A stretch of DNA of 5,961 bases from JBKHJA01 sp046538375 (GTDB taxonomy: Bacteria; Acidobacteriota; Aminicenantia; Aminicenantales; Aminicenantaceae), in the NCBI GenBank assembly GCA_046538375.1, contig JBKHJA010000125.1, forward strand, positions 1-5,961. The letters run 5' to 3'. The stretch's first letter is position 1. The number at the start of each line of letters is the position of its first letter. The notes beneath the pieces were generated by a model, which was not told the DNA's origin, ran no database searches, and saw only the letters and a program-made list of their open reading frames with translations. Of the stretch, positions 5,611 through 5,961 are shown in pieces. The position numbers were made by a program, and so were the translations under genes.

Positions 5611-5709
5611 GGGATTTACCGCAAGCACAAAAAGGAAATTCCTATCTATACTATCGCCTTGCAGGAAATTCTGGTGGCCGCCGAGGCCTCGGACGAATAT
5701 TTATCGTAA
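5611..5709 (+). pseudogene. Second, degraded IS91-like transposase tail
   Basis: The + frame after TGA 5608-5610 reads GIYRKHKKEIPIYTIAL, then QEILVAAEASDEYLS, then TAA. The end aligns without gaps to the end of copy 1: QQLLMAAEEMGEYF against QEILVAAEASDEYL, with 7 of 14 residues identical and several conservative changes. The codons differ strongly, so this is not a recent duplicate. The zinc-ribbon block is not recognisable upstream of it. I infer the tail of a second, diverged transposase of the same family. The short match is the only evidence. Confidence 0.45.
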
Positions 5710-5710
5710 T

Positions 5711-5734
5711 CTTCTCTTGCCCGTGCAGGAGAAG
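5711..5734 (+). repeat. Strong hairpin directly after transposase tail 2
   Basis: CTTCTCTTGC (5711-5720) pairs with GCAGGAGAAG (5725-5734) over 10 bp, with one G-U pair, around a CCGT loop. It begins one base after the TAA of the second transposase tail. IS91-type elements end in short palindromes near the 3' end of the transposase gene, so it may be an old element terminus. It could equally be the first half of a terminator. Confidence 0.6.
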
Positions 5735-5737
5735 TCT

Positions 5738-5758
5738 GTCAGATTTCTGACGCTTTTT
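5738..5758 (+). terminator. Weak intrinsic terminator candidate
   Basis: GTCAG-ATTT-CTGAC (5738-5751) forms a 5-bp stem with a 4-base loop, followed by GC and then T5 (5754-5758). The stem is short and not GC-rich. Coming three bases after the stronger hairpin at 5711-5734, the two could act together as a terminator for transcripts from the left. Confidence 0.35.
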
Positions 5759-5858
5759 GGCTTGTCTGCGGCTTCCCGGCCCCTTTCCTCTCCTTCAGCT
5801 CAATTGGGCATCCCCGCGTTTCATGTTTTATCATTCCCCACGATGGGATGAGGCAAAA
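5759..5858. other. No gene recognised
   Basis: C- and T-rich sequence on the + strand. Open frames cross it (for example one running from 5564 to 5851), but none resembles a family and they pass through the hairpins at 5711-5751. On the minus strand ATG 5825 begins only a nine-codon frame. I see no supported feature. Confidence 0.35.
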
Positions 5859-5960
5859 TCACTGCAATGAATGCTCATCAAGCCGGCCCAGCAAAAAACG
5901 AATTTCTTCTTCTATGATGATGTGATGCAAGTACTTTCTTGAGCGCCTCCTTTCTTTTTC
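5859..5960 (-). CDS. Partial minus-strand frame at the window edge, unknown
   Basis: The frame enters from beyond the window and ends at TGA 5861-5859. It reads EKERRRSRKYLHH, then IIIEEEIRFLLGRLDEHSLQ. The last 20 residues look like one amphipathic helix, in a pattern more like real protein than chance. I do not recognise the family. AAAGGAGG lies at 5956-5949, but the nearest start in this frame (TTG 5933) is 15 bases away, which is too far for a normal site. The reading as a C-terminal end of a gene outside the window is therefore the simplest. Confidence 0.3.
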   Translation of the reverse strand, partial: EKERRRSRKYLHHIIIEEEIRFLLGRLDEHSLQ

Positions 5961-5961
5961 T

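Noticed and set aside
5520..5851. Two overlapping + frames (5520-5750 and 5564-5851)
   Set aside because: Neither resembles a family. They cross the second transposase tail and, in the longer case, two hairpins.
1..5961. CRISPR array, tRNA or rRNA
   Set aside because: No regularly spaced repeats, cloverleaf-like segments or conserved rRNA stretches were seen on either strand.

Overview
This is a bacterial window with moderate GC content. It falls into an intact core on the minus strand, flanked on both sides by gene fragments. Two minus-strand products carry lipobox-type signal peptides and one is a polytopic membrane protein, which suggests a bacterium with a substantial lipoprotein complement, probably Gram-negative. 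Exported lipoproteins beside PD40 propeller, M20 peptidase and CPBP genes recall uncultured lineages such as Acidobacteriota or Aminicenantes. That is a guess from gene flavour; no marker gene is present.

Left part (1-1175). A single-domain macro protein (171-719, +) is the only gene that looks intact. The leader before it may hold a scrap of a regulator-propeller repeat. Immediately after its stop, about 16 codons resemble the start of a GNAT-type acetyltransferase and then break off. From 784 to about 1170 (-) lies the C-terminal end of a PD40/TolB-like propeller protein. It is joined directly to the N-terminal third of an M20 metallopeptidase (1142-1519, -), whose sequence stops being M20-like just after the zinc-bridging Asp. 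The left part therefore looks like a patchwork made by deletions or rearrangements.

Core (1500-4541, -). Three genes are packed as one transcription unit, read from right to left. They are a lipoprotein with a HEFSH zinc-protease motif (resembling DUF4932), a CPBP-family intramembrane protease (7-nt overlap), and an unusual lipoprotein that fuses an NTF2-like domain to an FMN nitroreductase domain (25-nt gap). The M20 remnant overlaps the end of the nitroreductase gene, so it was probably once the fourth gene. A plausible sigma70-type promoter lies at 4632-4659. This membrane-centred protease/redox cassette is the most interesting candidate system in the window. Its joint function is unknown.

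Right part (4614-5961). After about 290 nt of non-coding DNA comes a short HEAT-repeat protein (4904-5251, +). It runs into the C-terminal tail of an IS91-like (Y2-type) transposase with a CPQCGG zinc-ribbon motif (5247-5441), which has no start of its own. A second, more degraded tail that aligns with the end of the first lies at 5611-5709 and is followed by a strong 10-bp hairpin. Between the two tails is a ribosome-binding site with a short hydrophobic reading frame that soon stops. The window ends in a short, partial minus-strand reading frame. The right part looks like a transposon graveyard.

No tRNA, rRNA or CRISPR array was seen.
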